A stretch of DNA of 64,000 nt from Clostridia bacterium (GTDB lineage Bacteria; Bacillota_A; Clostridia; Christensenellales; Aristaeellaceae). How positions within the stretch are numbered: the stretch's first letter is position 1; the number at the start of each line of letters is the position of its first letter. A program made the translations under genes and the position numbers. The notes below the pieces were generated by a model that saw only the letters and a program-made list of their open reading frames with translations, was not told where the DNA came from and ran no database searches. This document shows, one piece after another, positions 33,607 to 43,479 of this stretch. The stretch is taken from the NCBI GenBank assembly GCA_017464225.1, contig JAFUDW010000093.1, forward strand, positions 1 through 64,000, written 5' to 3'.

Positions 33607-36600
33607 TCAGAAGATATGGCAGCCCTTCCGGCCGCTTTCCTTGATCTGATACAGGGCGGCGTCGGCATCCTTATAGATATCGCCCTGGGGATTTTCGCGA
33701 TCGGAAAATGCCACGCCCACGCTCAGGGAGGCAGGCGGCAGATCATCCTTGGGATGCTGCAGCAAATCGTTTGCCTGATTGATCTTGTTCAGCACCAGCT
33801 GGCGCATGGAGCTGTTAACGCGGGTCATGACCACGGCAAACTCATCTCCGCCGATCCGGCATATCATATCCACCGAGCGGAAGCTGCTTTGCAGTATCTC
33901 AGCCACGCGTTTGAGCACGCGGTCGCCCACGGCATGGCCATAGGTATCGTTGATTTCCTTTAAATAATCCAGATCGATCAGGATCAGGGCAATATGCTGG
34001 GTATCGGCGCTCTTCATCCACAACTCGTAAGCGCCGCGGTTGAAAAGCCCGGTCAGGGCGTCATGGGAGGCTTCATGGCTCAGCCGCTCATATGCCTCCT
34101 TGTTTTCCCGCAGGAAGCTGTTATAGATGCGCGTAACGAACCGCAGCTCCTCCACGCCCACGGGCGTGATGGGCTCCTGATTCTGCATCTTCTTTACCAT
34201 GTTGGTCAGGGGCTTTCTGATCAGCTGCATGATGAGCACCAGGATGCCCAATACGATCATCAGCATCAGGATCGTCAGGAAGGTCTGGATATTGACCAGC
34301 AGCGCCAGCCGGGAGGAAGCCTGCTCCAGCTCCTGGCTGGAAGTGCGGATCAGCGCCTGGGTGCACATCCGCACGTTTTCACGGATGCGATCCTTATAGT
34401 GCATATAATTGTTGTCAAATACCAGCTCCTGGGCTTTTCTGCGCTGCTGCTCCGGCGTCAGGGCAAGATCGTCCGCCGCCAGCGCAAGCTGCCGTACCTC
34501 CTCGGGGATATCCGTCAGGTCATAGCCGCCCGCCTCCAGCATCAGCCGCATGGCCAAGTTTTCGGTATTGATCAGCTCATTGGAGAGGGTCAGGGCGGTG
34601 TTCAGGCTGCTCAAAGCGCCGTTATCGGAATCCGCCATCAGGGCTTCCAGCTTTTTCACAGCGCCGTCACGCCGCATTGTGACCTGCACCTCCTCAAAGA
34701 AATCCTGGAGGTACTGGATTTCGCCCGTCACCACAAAGCAGCGGACGCGGTCTGTCAGATAATCAGAGCCGGCTTCCATATCGGAGGCGGCAAGCTGCGC
34801 TTCAATATACCGATCGCTGGCCGTTTCCATGCGCTGATAGCCGCGGCTCACCGAAACATCGGCGATCAAAAGCGCTGCCGCGGCGATCAAAGCCAGCACC
34901 AGGAAGAATACCGAAGCCGTTTTCAGCTGGATCCCGGTATGTTCATGGGGCTGTTCCACAGGCTCCTCCGCCTCGGGCTCCTCCGCCTTTTCGCCGCGCA
35001 GGGCGTTCATCCTGACCTGCTGAACGATTTCCTCCGCCTTGAGAGCGGTGCGCTTTTCCTCCTGAACCGCGCTCTCCCTGCGCTGGGCCTCGGCGATATC
35101 GGCCTCCTTCTTTTGCAGGATAAAGGCTTCAAAGTCCGCCGCGGGAACAGGTCTGGAGAAGAAATAGCCCTGCACAAGATCGCAGCCCAGCAGCTTCAGG
35201 GCGTGCAGCTGCTCCTCGGTTTCCACGCCCTCGGCGATCACAGGCACAGCCAGGTAATCCGACAGGCCGATGATCACCTCCAGCATGTGCGTATTCCCGC
35301 CTTCCTGGAAGGCGTTGCGGATGAACTGCATATCCAGCTTCAGGGCATCGATGGGCAGATTGGAGATCATATGCAGCGAGGAATACCCCGTGCCGAAATC
35401 ATCCATTTCGATCTGGAAACCCTGTGCGCGCAGCTGCTCCACCATTTTGATGATCTGCCCAGCGTCGGAGGTATAAGCCGATTCGGTCACCTCCAGCAGA
35501 AAATCAGCGCTAGTCAGCGAATAATCGCTCAAAATCCGCCGCAGTATATCGGGCAGGCCGGGATCAAACATATCGATACGGGACACGTTGACCGATATCG
35601 GCACAGAATAGCTGAGGCGATCCTTCCAATCGCGGATCTGCCGGGCCGTTTCCCGCCATACAAAGCTGTCAAGCTTCTGGATCAGCCCGTTTTCCTCAAA
35701 CAGGGGGATGAATACGCCCGGGCTGATCATGCCAAAACGCGGATGGATCCAGCGCACCAGCGCCTCGGCGCTGGCCAGCACAGGCGTATCCGGCCGGATA
35801 ATGAACTTGGGCTGGAAATACACCTGAAATTGGTTTTCGGCGATGGCGGCGGGAAAATCCTCCACCAGCTGCTCCATGTACAGCAGCTTTTCATGCAGGC
35901 TCTTTTCGTAAAACGCAACGGTTTTGGTAAAGTTGCCCTTTATGGTATCAGCGGCCATCTTCGCCCGATCAAAGCGCTGCTCGATATCGATATCCTTATC
36001 GACCTGGGAATAGACGCCCATCCGCAGACGCACCCTGCTTTCGGCCAGCTCGCCATCCTTCAGGGCTTCGGACACCTTATCCATATGCGCGCTGTAATCC
36101 TCGCTGTGGGGATAGTAGATCATGAAGGCGTCGGCTTCCCTGCGGCAGGCGATACCCCCGGCCTCCTGCACAGTATCCAGGATCAGCGCGCCGATCTTTC
36201 TGAGCACTTCATCGCCGTAGGCTTTGCCATAGCGCTCGTTGATCATATGGAAATGGTTGATATCCAGCAGGACAGCGTCCATTTCTGTATCCCTGTGATA
36301 CTGGTCAAACTGCTGAACATAGCGATAGAAGTATTCCTTGTTGTACAGCCCGGTCAGCGCGTCCCGCTCGGTGGACTGAATGATATCGCGGTCTTCAGAC
36401 AGTTCGATCACGCGGCGGATGCGGGCCAGGATAACGCCCGCCTGGGGATAGGGCTTGGAGATAAAGTCCGTGGCTCCCTGATCCAGGCTTTCCACCTCGG
36501 CCTTCTGATCCGACGTAAGAACGATCACGGGAATGCGCGCCGTATCGGCGTTTTCCCGCAGGCGGCGCAGCAGCTCCGAGCCGCTCATCACCGGCATCAT

Positions 36601-36801
36601 CAGATCGAGCAGCACCAAAGACAGCATGCCGATATTGCGCTGTATGATTTCCAGCGCTTCCTGACCATCGGCAGCCGTGATCACCTCATATTCATCCTCG
36701 AGCACCGTTTTGAGGATCTCGCGGTTGATCAGCTCGTCGTCCACCACCAGGATCCGCCGTTTTCCGTTGGCCGCGTAGAATTTTTCTTGATTTTTCAGCA
36801 T
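33607..36801 (-). CDS. Receiver-GGDEF-EAL-membrane sensor-GGDEF protein
   Basis: About 1064 residues. In order: receiver domain with phospho-acceptor Asp66; a degenerate GGDEF (RREAD in place of GGDEF); an apparently active EAL domain (Glu346 in SAEALVRW, DDFGTGYSS, EGVET); a helix; an external four-helix-type sensor between two membrane segments; and a C-terminal GGDEF with intact RIGGDEF (984-988). It could both make and degrade cyclic di-GMP. The start is uncertain: ATG 36801 is used, but a GTG at 36867 overlaps the upstream kinase stop by 4 bases. It is encoded directly after the permease-kinase, its likely phosphodonor. Confidence 0.85.
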   Translation of the reverse strand: MLKNQEKFYAANGKRRILVVDDELINREILKTVLEDEYEVITAADGQEALEIIQRNIGMLSLVLLDLMMPVMSGSELLRRLRENADTARIPVIVLTSDQKAEVESLDQGATDFISKPYPQAGVILARIRRVIELSEDRDIIQSTERDALTGLYNKEYFYRYVQQFDQYHRDTEMDAVLLDINHFHMINERYGKAYGDEVLRKIGALILDTVQEAGGIACRREADAFMIYYPHSEDYSAHMDKVSEALKDGELAESRVRLRMGVYSQVDKDIDIEQRFDRAKMAADTIKGNFTKTVAFYEKSLHEKLLYMEQLVEDFPAAIAENQFQVYFQPKFIIRPDTPVLASAEALVRWIHPRFGMISPGVFIPLFEENGLIQKLDSFVWRETARQIRDWKDRLSYSVPISVNVSRIDMFDPGLPDILRRILSDYSLTSADFLLEVTESAYTSDAGQIIKMVEQLRAQGFQIEMDDFGTGYSSLHMISNLPIDALKLDMQFIRNAFQEGGNTHMLEVIIGLSDYLAVPVIAEGVETEEQLHALKLLGCDLVQGYFFSRPVPAADFEAFILQKKEADIAEAQRRESAVQEEKRTALKAEEIVQQVRMNALRGEKAEEPEAEEPVEQPHEHTGIQLKTASVFFLVLALIAAAALLIADVSVSRGYQRMETASDRYIEAQLAASDMEAGSDYLTDRVRCFVVTGEIQYLQDFFEEVQVTMRRDGAVKKLEALMADSDNGALSSLNTALTLSNELINTENLAMRLMLEAGGYDLTDIPEEVRQLALAADDLALTPEQQRRKAQELVFDNNYMHYKDRIRENVRMCTQALIRTSSQELEQASSRLALLVNIQTFLTILMLMIVLGILVLIMQLIRKPLTNMVKKMQNQEPITPVGVEELRFVTRIYNSFLRENKEAYERLSHEASHDALTGLFNRGAYELWMKSADTQHIALILIDLDYLKEINDTYGHAVGDRVLKRVAEILQSSFRSVDMICRIGGDEFAVVMTRVNSSMRQLVLNKINQANDLLQHPKDDLPPASLSVGVAFSDRENPQGDIYKDADAALYQIKESGRKGCHIF

Positions 36802-36863
36802 CGTGGCCCCGCCCTTCATCATCGTTCTCTGTATATCGCGTCGGTCTCTTTTGTTCCGCTCGG

Positions 36864-39671
36864 TCACTCTGTCTTTTTCGCGCCGCCGAGCACGTCGGCC
36901 AGCGTTTTCAGCATTTTATCCACATCCAGCGGCTTGGCGATATGCGCCTGCATGCCCGCCTCGGCGGCGGCCTGCTCGTCCTCTTTAAAGGCGTTGGCCG
37001 TCATAGCGATGATGGGAACGGCGGCCAGCTCCTGATTGTCCAGGGCGCGGATGGCCCGGGTGGCGGCATAGCCGTCCATCACCGGCATCTGGATGTCCAT
37101 GAGTACGGCGTTATAGTAACCCGGCTTGGACAGCGACACCTTATCCACTGCCTCCTGGCCGTTGACGGCGGTATCGATGACAAAGCCCGCCTGGGTCAGG
37201 ATCATCTGCGCGATCTCGCGGTTGATATCGTTATCCTCCACCAGAAGCAATCGCATAGCGCTGAAATCCACCGTCCGCCCGCCGCCCGGCGCTTCGTCCT
37301 TTGCCTTCTCCTCGGGCACGTCCTCCTGCCTTGCCAGCTGGAGCCGGAGACGGATGATCATTTCTGTACCGCTTCCCGGGGAGGTGATAACTTCAATTGT
37401 GCCGCCCATCAGATCGACAATGCTTTTGGTGATGGCCAGGCCCAGCCCGGTGCCCTCCACCTTGCTGACGGTGGACGTGCGCTCCCGCTCAAAGGCGGTG
37501 AACATTTTTTCGGCAAACTCCCTGCTCATGCCAATGCCGCTGTCCTGCACCCGCACTTCATATGCGCCATAGCCGTTTTCGCCGCTGCCGATCTCCCAAA
37601 TGGAGGCCATGATATTGCCGCCCTCGGAGGTAAATTTGTAGGCGTTGCTGACGATATTGAGCAGCACGCGGTTCAGGTTCTTCCTGTCGCACCACACGTA
37701 ACGATCGCGCACCTGGCCGCTGTTCACAACAAAATCGATGCGCTTCTGCGCCATCTGCTGGGAGAACAGAACGTGTATTTCGTCCAGGATCCGGCACAGA
37801 TCGGCCGGCTCGTATTCCAATTCGATCCTGCCGCTTTCGATGCGGCTCATCTCCAGAATATCGTTGATCAAGTTCAGTAAATGCTGGCTGGAGGTTTCGA
37901 TCTTGCCCAGATAATCCCTGACCACCGGCAAATGATCCTCCTTGAGCGCCAGATTGGTATAGCCGATAATGGCGTTCATGGGCGTGCGGATATCGTGGGA
38001 CATGTTGAACAGGAACTGGCTTTTGGCCAGGCTTCCCTCCACGGCGCGGATCTTTTCGCGCTCAAGCAGCTCATGCTTTTTGCGCACCAGGTTTTGCACG
38101 TACAGCATGATCATGAGCCCGGCAAAAATGATCAGCAGCACAATGACGCCGTAGCGGGAAAGCATCCGCCGCACGGCCTCCACGCTTTGCCCGGCGGACA
38201 GCAGCTTGGCGAACCACATCAGCGCGCCGTAGAGCAGAAGAGCGAACAGCACCACGCCCGAGGTGGATATGCCGCTGTATTCGGTCAGCGTGCTGTTGTT
38301 GATCGTCCGCCAGTAGAAGATAAAGCCCAGCAGGCACCAGAGCGACAGCAGCAGGAAGGAAGCGCCGCCCATGGCCTCCAGCGCCGTCGCGTGCGGGATC
38401 AGGTGCACCAGCGCAAACCCGGCGGTAATGACGGTGCCAACAGCGCCGGTCGCCATGATCCTTTTGTTGTTTTCGGCGCGGGCCAGCTTCCAGGCGGCGG
38501 CTGACGTATAAGCAAAGCCCACCACAGCGCCAAAGGAGGTCAGCTCCACAAACCAATTGAGGGCGTTGCGGCCCAGGAACGAGATCACGATGGAGATGAC
38601 CATGATAAACAGGATACTGTAGGTGGTTTTGGAAAACTTTTCGGATAGGATGTTATCCTCCGCCATGGTGGACAGCACGCGGGTCGCGGCGCGGTAAGCG
38701 CCGATCATGCCGGTGAGAATGGCCGCCAAGGCCGTTATGCCCATCACAGCCAGACCCGCCTGTCCCATGGCGCTCCGGGCGGCATAAAAGGTAGGCACCG
38801 AAGCAACGCCGTTCAGTCTGCCAAGATCGGCGATATAATCCTGCCAGGCTGCGTATCCCTCCGGCAGGGCGGACACGCTGACCACGCCCATGCCGGCGTA
38901 CACAAGGCCTGCCGCCAGAATAGAGACAGCCACCATCCATTTGGCCTTCCTGACGGGAAAAACAAAATGCGCGGTATCGAAGGATACCACGTCAAAGCCC
39001 ACAAATGCCCAGGGCGACAGGATCACGATGGTGAACACGGCATAGCCGCGGCTGTATTGACCGGGGCCAAACGCGCGGAGCGCGCCACCGGAAAGCGCCC
39101 CGGGCAAACAGACCGCGGTGGTCAGCAGCGCCCCGGCCAGAAGGATCACCGCCAGAACGGTGAATATCCGCTGGAGCAGGGCTTTGGCCCTTACGAACAG
39201 CAGTCCCACCACGGCCAGAGCGGCGACCGATACCGCCACCTCCAGAAGGTAGATATCATTCCCGGCAATATTATAATGGTACCCATGCTGCAAAAGATCG
39301 CCAAACACCGTGCGCAGCACAATGAACAGCGCTGTGGCGTTCAAGAAAACGATGGTCAGATAGGACAGGCACAAAAACCATGAGCACAGGAAAGCGTGAT
39401 CCCGTCCAAAGGCGTTTTTTGTATAAGAATACACGCCGCCCGTCCCCGGGATGCGCGCCATCAGGAAGGAAAAATTAGCCCCGATGATCAGCATGATGGC
39501 CGTCCCGATCGCCAGAGCGGCAAGCAGGCCCGCAGGCCCGGCCACCGGCAGGAAGGTGGTGCCGGGCATCACAAAAGCGCCCCAGCCCACCATGCAGCCG
39601 AAGGCCATCGCCCATACGTCCGTCCGGGACAAATAGCGATCCAGACCCTTTTCCCTTCCGTGGTTTTCCAT
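36864..39671 (-). CDS. APC-type amino-acid permease fused to a hybrid histidine kinase
   Basis: A 935-residue fusion. Residues ~15-490 are an APC-superfamily permease with the unwound helix-1 motif (GWGAFVMPG, 29-37) and about twelve to fourteen helices. After a further membrane segment come a HisKA domain with His559 (FNMSHDIRTPMNAIIGY), a HATPase_c domain (GTGLGLAITKS) and a receiver with Asp859 (AVLMDIQMPVMDGY). It probably senses a transported or bound amino acid or amine and relays phosphate. The start at 39671 is behind GGGGAGG; an upstream start at 39785 would overlap the promoter. It differs from the known CbrA type, which uses a sodium/solute symporter module. Confidence 0.88.
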   Translation of the reverse strand: MENHGREKGLDRYLSRTDVWAMAFGCMVGWGAFVMPGTTFLPVAGPAGLLAALAIGTAIMLIIGANFSFLMARIPGTGGVYSYTKNAFGRDHAFLCSWFLCLSYLTIVFLNATALFIVLRTVFGDLLQHGYHYNIAGNDIYLLEVAVSVAALAVVGLLFVRAKALLQRIFTVLAVILLAGALLTTAVCLPGALSGGALRAFGPGQYSRGYAVFTIVILSPWAFVGFDVVSFDTAHFVFPVRKAKWMVAVSILAAGLVYAGMGVVSVSALPEGYAAWQDYIADLGRLNGVASVPTFYAARSAMGQAGLAVMGITALAAILTGMIGAYRAATRVLSTMAEDNILSEKFSKTTYSILFIMVISIVISFLGRNALNWFVELTSFGAVVGFAYTSAAAWKLARAENNKRIMATGAVGTVITAGFALVHLIPHATALEAMGGASFLLLSLWCLLGFIFYWRTINNSTLTEYSGISTSGVVLFALLLYGALMWFAKLLSAGQSVEAVRRMLSRYGVIVLLIIFAGLMIMLYVQNLVRKKHELLEREKIRAVEGSLAKSQFLFNMSHDIRTPMNAIIGYTNLALKEDHLPVVRDYLGKIETSSQHLLNLINDILEMSRIESGRIELEYEPADLCRILDEIHVLFSQQMAQKRIDFVVNSGQVRDRYVWCDRKNLNRVLLNIVSNAYKFTSEGGNIMASIWEIGSGENGYGAYEVRVQDSGIGMSREFAEKMFTAFERERTSTVSKVEGTGLGLAITKSIVDLMGGTIEVITSPGSGTEMIIRLRLQLARQEDVPEEKAKDEAPGGGRTVDFSAMRLLLVEDNDINREIAQMILTQAGFVIDTAVNGQEAVDKVSLSKPGYYNAVLMDIQMPVMDGYAATRAIRALDNQELAAVPIIAMTANAFKEDEQAAAEAGMQAHIAKPLDVDKMLKTLADVLGGAKKTE

Positions 39672-39791
39672 GCTCGGTATCCTCCCCGCAGCCCGGCGCG
39701 CTTTGTGTTTTGCACGGTGGTCCGCGCCTGCCGGAAGCATCTGTTTGCAAATCGTTGTGGGGCGTTTGATCGCAGATTTCCCCACTATGTC

Positions 39792-39820
39792 ATTATATCA
39801 TGAAACGGAAGGGGCTTCAA
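39792..39820 (-). promoter_or_regulatory. Promoter of the permease-kinase/cyclic di-GMP operon
   Basis: On the minus strand TTGAAG (39820-39815), 17-base spacer, TATAAT (39797-39792). Confidence 0.75.
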
Positions 39821-39889
39821 GGTTCTATATCATATAATGCGTGAAAGCGCCGGCTGGACCGTCTCATCGGAAAGCCAAACGTGAAATTG

Positions 39890-39918
39890 TTGCCTGCAAA
39901 GCATATTTATGGTAAAAT
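39890..39918 (+). promoter_or_regulatory. Promoter of the PAS hybrid kinases
   Basis: TTGCCT (39890-39895), 17-base spacer, TAAAAT (39913-39918). The leader to the ATG is about 115 bases. It faces away from the permease-kinase promoter, so the two signalling units are divergent. Confidence 0.7.
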
Positions 39919-40038
39919 ATACGGTGTTATCAATACCCGGCGCGTTTTTTTCTTCCCCACGTTCCACTATACAGGAACCAACGCCTTACCGCGCCTTCCA
40001 TAGGCAATTCCGACCCTGTGAAAACGGAGGATAAGGAT

Positions 40039-43000
40039 ATGAACCGGAACCACTTTGAGCTGAACGAGCATACGCTGCCTCTTGTGGCCGACATTGGCAA
40101 GCACATGCCCGGCGGGTTTTTTATTTACAAAGCCGAGGCGCCCGAGGAATTGATCTATGCCAACCAGGCGGTGATCGATATCTTTGGCTGCGACAGCCTG
40201 GAGGATTTCAAGCGTCTGACCGGCAACACCTTTAAGGGCATGCTCCATCCGGAGGATTATCATTCGGTATCCCATTCCATCAAGCAGCAGATCAGCCAGA
40301 ACGACGAGGATTTTGACCACGTGGAGTACCGCATCATCCGCAAGGACGGCGCCGTGCGCTGGGTGGACGACTATGGCCATTTTACCCAAACCGAAAAGTA
40401 TGGCGGCATCTACTACGTGTTCATATCCGATATCACCGAGAAGCGCGCGCAGATGGAATCGGATATGGCGGTGCGTCAGGCCGTCATCGAGGCGCTGAGC
40501 GAAGCCTACCACACGGTATGGCTGATCAACGACGTGGAAACCGAATGCTTTTCGCTCTACCGCGGCGACACTAAGGGCTTCAGCGCCCATGCCGGCCCCA
40601 TCAAGGACGCGCTGACGCAGATGAAATACTCAAACGCCAAGGAGTATTATATCCGTACCACCGTGGCCCCCGCCGACCAGGAGCGTTTGCAGCGGGAGCT
40701 TTCCATTGAGCGGATCGTGCAGCGTCTCCGGGAGAAGCCCCAGTTTTCCATCAATTATCTGCGCATCATGTCCGACGGCAGCGAAAGGTACTTCCGCATC
40801 GAATTTGCCAAGGTCAATATGCCCGGCGGCAAAATGGGCGTCGTTTGCGGCTTCAAGGACGTGGACGACGACGTGCGCCAGGGCCAAAGGATGCAAAAAG
40901 CCCTTCGGGACGCCCAGAAGACCGAGGAGGAGAATCACCGCCTGATGCAGGAGGTGCAATCCGCCGCCAGGCTGGCCGACCTGATGGGCTCGGTATCCTC
41001 TCTGCTCACCAACATGCCGGCCATGAGCTTTTCTAAGGACGCCGCCACAGGCCGCTACCTGGCCTGCAACGCCGCCTTTGCCGCCTACGCCCACAAGAAA
41101 ACGCCCGAGGATGTGGTGGGTCTCACCGATCATGAAATCTTTGATAAAGCCACGGCGGATCATTTTGTGGAGGACGATCAAAAAGCGCTGGGCATGGACG
41201 AGGCGTATATCTTCTTTGAGGATGTGCCCGACGCCTCTGGCAAAGTGGTGCGCAATCTGCAGACCACAAAGACCAAATTCACAGACGCCACCGGACGGCT
41301 GTGCCTGCTGGGCATGTGCGTGGACGTGACCGAAATGACCCGCATGAAGACCGCCGAGGCCACCAGCCTGGCCCGGCAGCAGGAGCTGGAACAGCGGCTC
41401 TCCCTGCAGGAGCAGCTTTTGGAGCAGCAGCGCCGCCGGGACGAGCAGGACAAAATGATCACGGCCATGGCGTCGGACTACCGCAGCGTATATCACGTCA
41501 ACCTGGATCAGGACGACGCCGTTTGCTACCGCGCCGATCCCAACGATAAAAGCCAGCATCCCGAGGGCGTGCATTTCCCCTATTATGAAAACTTTGCCCG
41601 CTACGGCAATCTGTACGTGGACGAGGCTTACCGGGAGGGCTTTCTGCGCTTTATTCAGCCTGAGCACGTGCGCAAAGCGCTGGAAACCGAGGCCATCATC
41701 GCATACCGCTACCTGGCGCGGCGAGGCGGACGGGAGTACTACGAAATGCTGCGCATGGCAGGCGTGCGCCACGCGGAAAACCGCGACGACCATATGGTGC
41801 ACGCCGTGGGCCTGGGCTTTACCGTGATAGACGCCGAAATGCGGGAATCCATGGCCAAAAACCGGGCGCTCAAGGACGCTCTGGCGGCGGCCGAGGAGGC
41901 CAATAAGGCCAAAACGGCCTTCCTGTCCAACATGAGCCATGAGATCCGCACGCCCATGAACGCCATCATCGGCCTCAACAGCCTGGCGCTCCGGGACGAA
42001 GCGCTGCAGCCGGGCACCCGGGAATACCTGGAAAAGATCGGCCAGAGCGCCCGCCATCTGCTGGGGCTGATCCACGATATCCTGGATATGAGCCGCATCG
42101 AGTCCGGCCGGATGATGCTGCGCAAGGAGGAATTCTCCTTCAGCGCCATCCTGGAGCAGATCAATACCATGGTGATGTCCCAGTGCAGCGACAAGGGGCT
42201 CAGCTATGAGTGCCGCATCAACGGCCACGTGGATGATTATTACATCGGCGATGATATGAAGCTCAAGCAGGTGCTGATCAACATCCTGAGCAACGCCATC
42301 AAATTCACCGACGCTCCGGGCAGCGTGACCATGACGGTGGAAAAGACAGCCTCCTTCGGCGACCAATCCACGCTGAAATTCAAGGTGAAGGATACCGGCA
42401 TCGGCATGGACAAGGCCTTTATTCCCAAAATATTCGATTCCTTTTCCCAGGAAAACAGTGGCCGGAGCAATAAATTCGGCAGCACCGGCCTGGGCATGGC
42501 CATTACCAAGAGCATTGTGGAAATGATGAACGGCGCCATCAGCGTGGAATCCGAAAAGGGCGTCGGTTCTGAATTCACTGTGGTGGTCACGCTGAAGAAC
42601 GCCGAGCGCAGGAATTCCGGCGACAGCGCGTTCTCCGCCAAGGATATGCGGGTGCTGATCGTGGACGACGATCCCATCGCCTGCGAGCATGCCAAATTGG
42701 CGCTGAACGAGGTTGGCATTCAGGCCGATACCTGTCTAAAGGGCTCCGAAGCACTGGAAATGATGGAGCTGCGGCACGCCAAGCAGGATCCATACAATCT
42801 GGCCATCCTGGACTGGAAGATGCCCGGAATGGACGGCCTGGACGTGACCCGGGAGATCCGAAAGCGCTACAGCCATGAAACCACAGTGATCATCCTGACG
42901 GCCTACAACTGGGATGATATCACCGACGAAGCTCTGCAGGCGGGCGTGGACAGCTTCATCGCCAAGCCTCTGTTCGCCAACAACGTGATCGCCGAGTTCC

Positions 43001-43443
43001 AATCCGCCATGAAGCGCAACGCCATAAGCGAAAAACAGCGCGATCAAAAGGCCGATCTGACGGGCCGCAGGGTGCTGCTGGCCGAGGACGTGCAGGTCAA
43101 CGCCGAAATCATGATGATGGTGCTGCAGATGCGGCAGATCGAAGCCGATCTGGCCGAAAACGGCAGGATCGCCGTGGAGAAATTCGCCGATCATCCCGCG
43201 GGGTACTACGACGCCATCCTGATGGATATGCGGATGCCCGAAATGGACGGCCTGGAGGCCACGCAGCAGATCCGCGCCATGGCGCGCGAAGACGCGAAAT
43301 CCATCCCCATCATAGCGCTGACTGCCAACGCATTTGACGAGGATGTGCAGCGCAGCATGCAGGCGGGACTGAACGCCCACCTGAGCAAGCCGGTTCAGCC
43401 CGATATTCTGTTTGAAACGCTGGAGAGCCTGGTCCAGCCTTAA
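40039..43443 (+). CDS. Multi-PAS hybrid histidine kinase with two receivers
   Basis: A 1134-residue cytoplasmic kinase without membrane helices. A PAS domain (about 20-135, ending in ISDITEKR) is followed by two or three further PAS-like sensor stretches, a coiled coil (~435-480) and another PAS. Then come HisKA with His634 (NMSHEIRTPMNAIIG), HATPase_c (STGLGMAITKS), and two receivers with Asp925 (AILDWKMPGMDG) and Asp1063 (AILMDMRMPEMDG). The SD is CGGAGG. No DNA-binding output follows, so phosphate probably passes to the neighbouring kinase or the cyclic di-GMP enzyme. Confidence 0.88.
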   Translation: MNRNHFELNEHTLPLVADIGKHMPGGFFIYKAEAPEELIYANQAVIDIFGCDSLEDFKRLTGNTFKGMLHPEDYHSVSHSIKQQISQNDEDFDHVEYRIIRKDGAVRWVDDYGHFTQTEKYGGIYYVFISDITEKRAQMESDMAVRQAVIEALSEAYHTVWLINDVETECFSLYRGDTKGFSAHAGPIKDALTQMKYSNAKEYYIRTTVAPADQERLQRELSIERIVQRLREKPQFSINYLRIMSDGSERYFRIEFAKVNMPGGKMGVVCGFKDVDDDVRQGQRMQKALRDAQKTEEENHRLMQEVQSAARLADLMGSVSSLLTNMPAMSFSKDAATGRYLACNAAFAAYAHKKTPEDVVGLTDHEIFDKATADHFVEDDQKALGMDEAYIFFEDVPDASGKVVRNLQTTKTKFTDATGRLCLLGMCVDVTEMTRMKTAEATSLARQQELEQRLSLQEQLLEQQRRRDEQDKMITAMASDYRSVYHVNLDQDDAVCYRADPNDKSQHPEGVHFPYYENFARYGNLYVDEAYREGFLRFIQPEHVRKALETEAIIAYRYLARRGGREYYEMLRMAGVRHAENRDDHMVHAVGLGFTVIDAEMRESMAKNRALKDALAAAEEANKAKTAFLSNMSHEIRTPMNAIIGLNSLALRDEALQPGTREYLEKIGQSARHLLGLIHDILDMSRIESGRMMLRKEEFSFSAILEQINTMVMSQCSDKGLSYECRINGHVDDYYIGDDMKLKQVLINILSNAIKFTDAPGSVTMTVEKTASFGDQSTLKFKVKDTGIGMDKAFIPKIFDSFSQENSGRSNKFGSTGLGMAITKSIVEMMNGAISVESEKGVGSEFTVVVTLKNAERRNSGDSAFSAKDMRVLIVDDDPIACEHAKLALNEVGIQADTCLKGSEALEMMELRHAKQDPYNLAILDWKMPGMDGLDVTREIRKRYSHETTVIILTAYNWDDITDEALQAGVDSFIAKPLFANNVIAEFQSAMKRNAISEKQRDQKADLTGRRVLLAEDVQVNAEIMMMVLQMRQIEADLAENGRIAVEKFADHPAGYYDAILMDMRMPEMDGLEATQQIRAMAREDAKSIPIIALTANAFDEDVQRSMQAGLNAHLSKPVQPDILFETLESLVQP

Positions 43444-43479
43444 CGGGCCTGGACAGGATGGGATTGGGGATGAAGCTTT

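Noticed and set aside
33288..33668. 126-residue minus-strand reading over the structured RNA candidate
   Set aside because: Translation of a strong inverted repeat; no SD and it runs into the end of a real gene.
33994..37035. 1013-residue plus-strand reading opposite the cyclic di-GMP gene
   Set aside because: Same reason: no SD, no family signature, rich in His/Gln/Leu typical of antisense translation.
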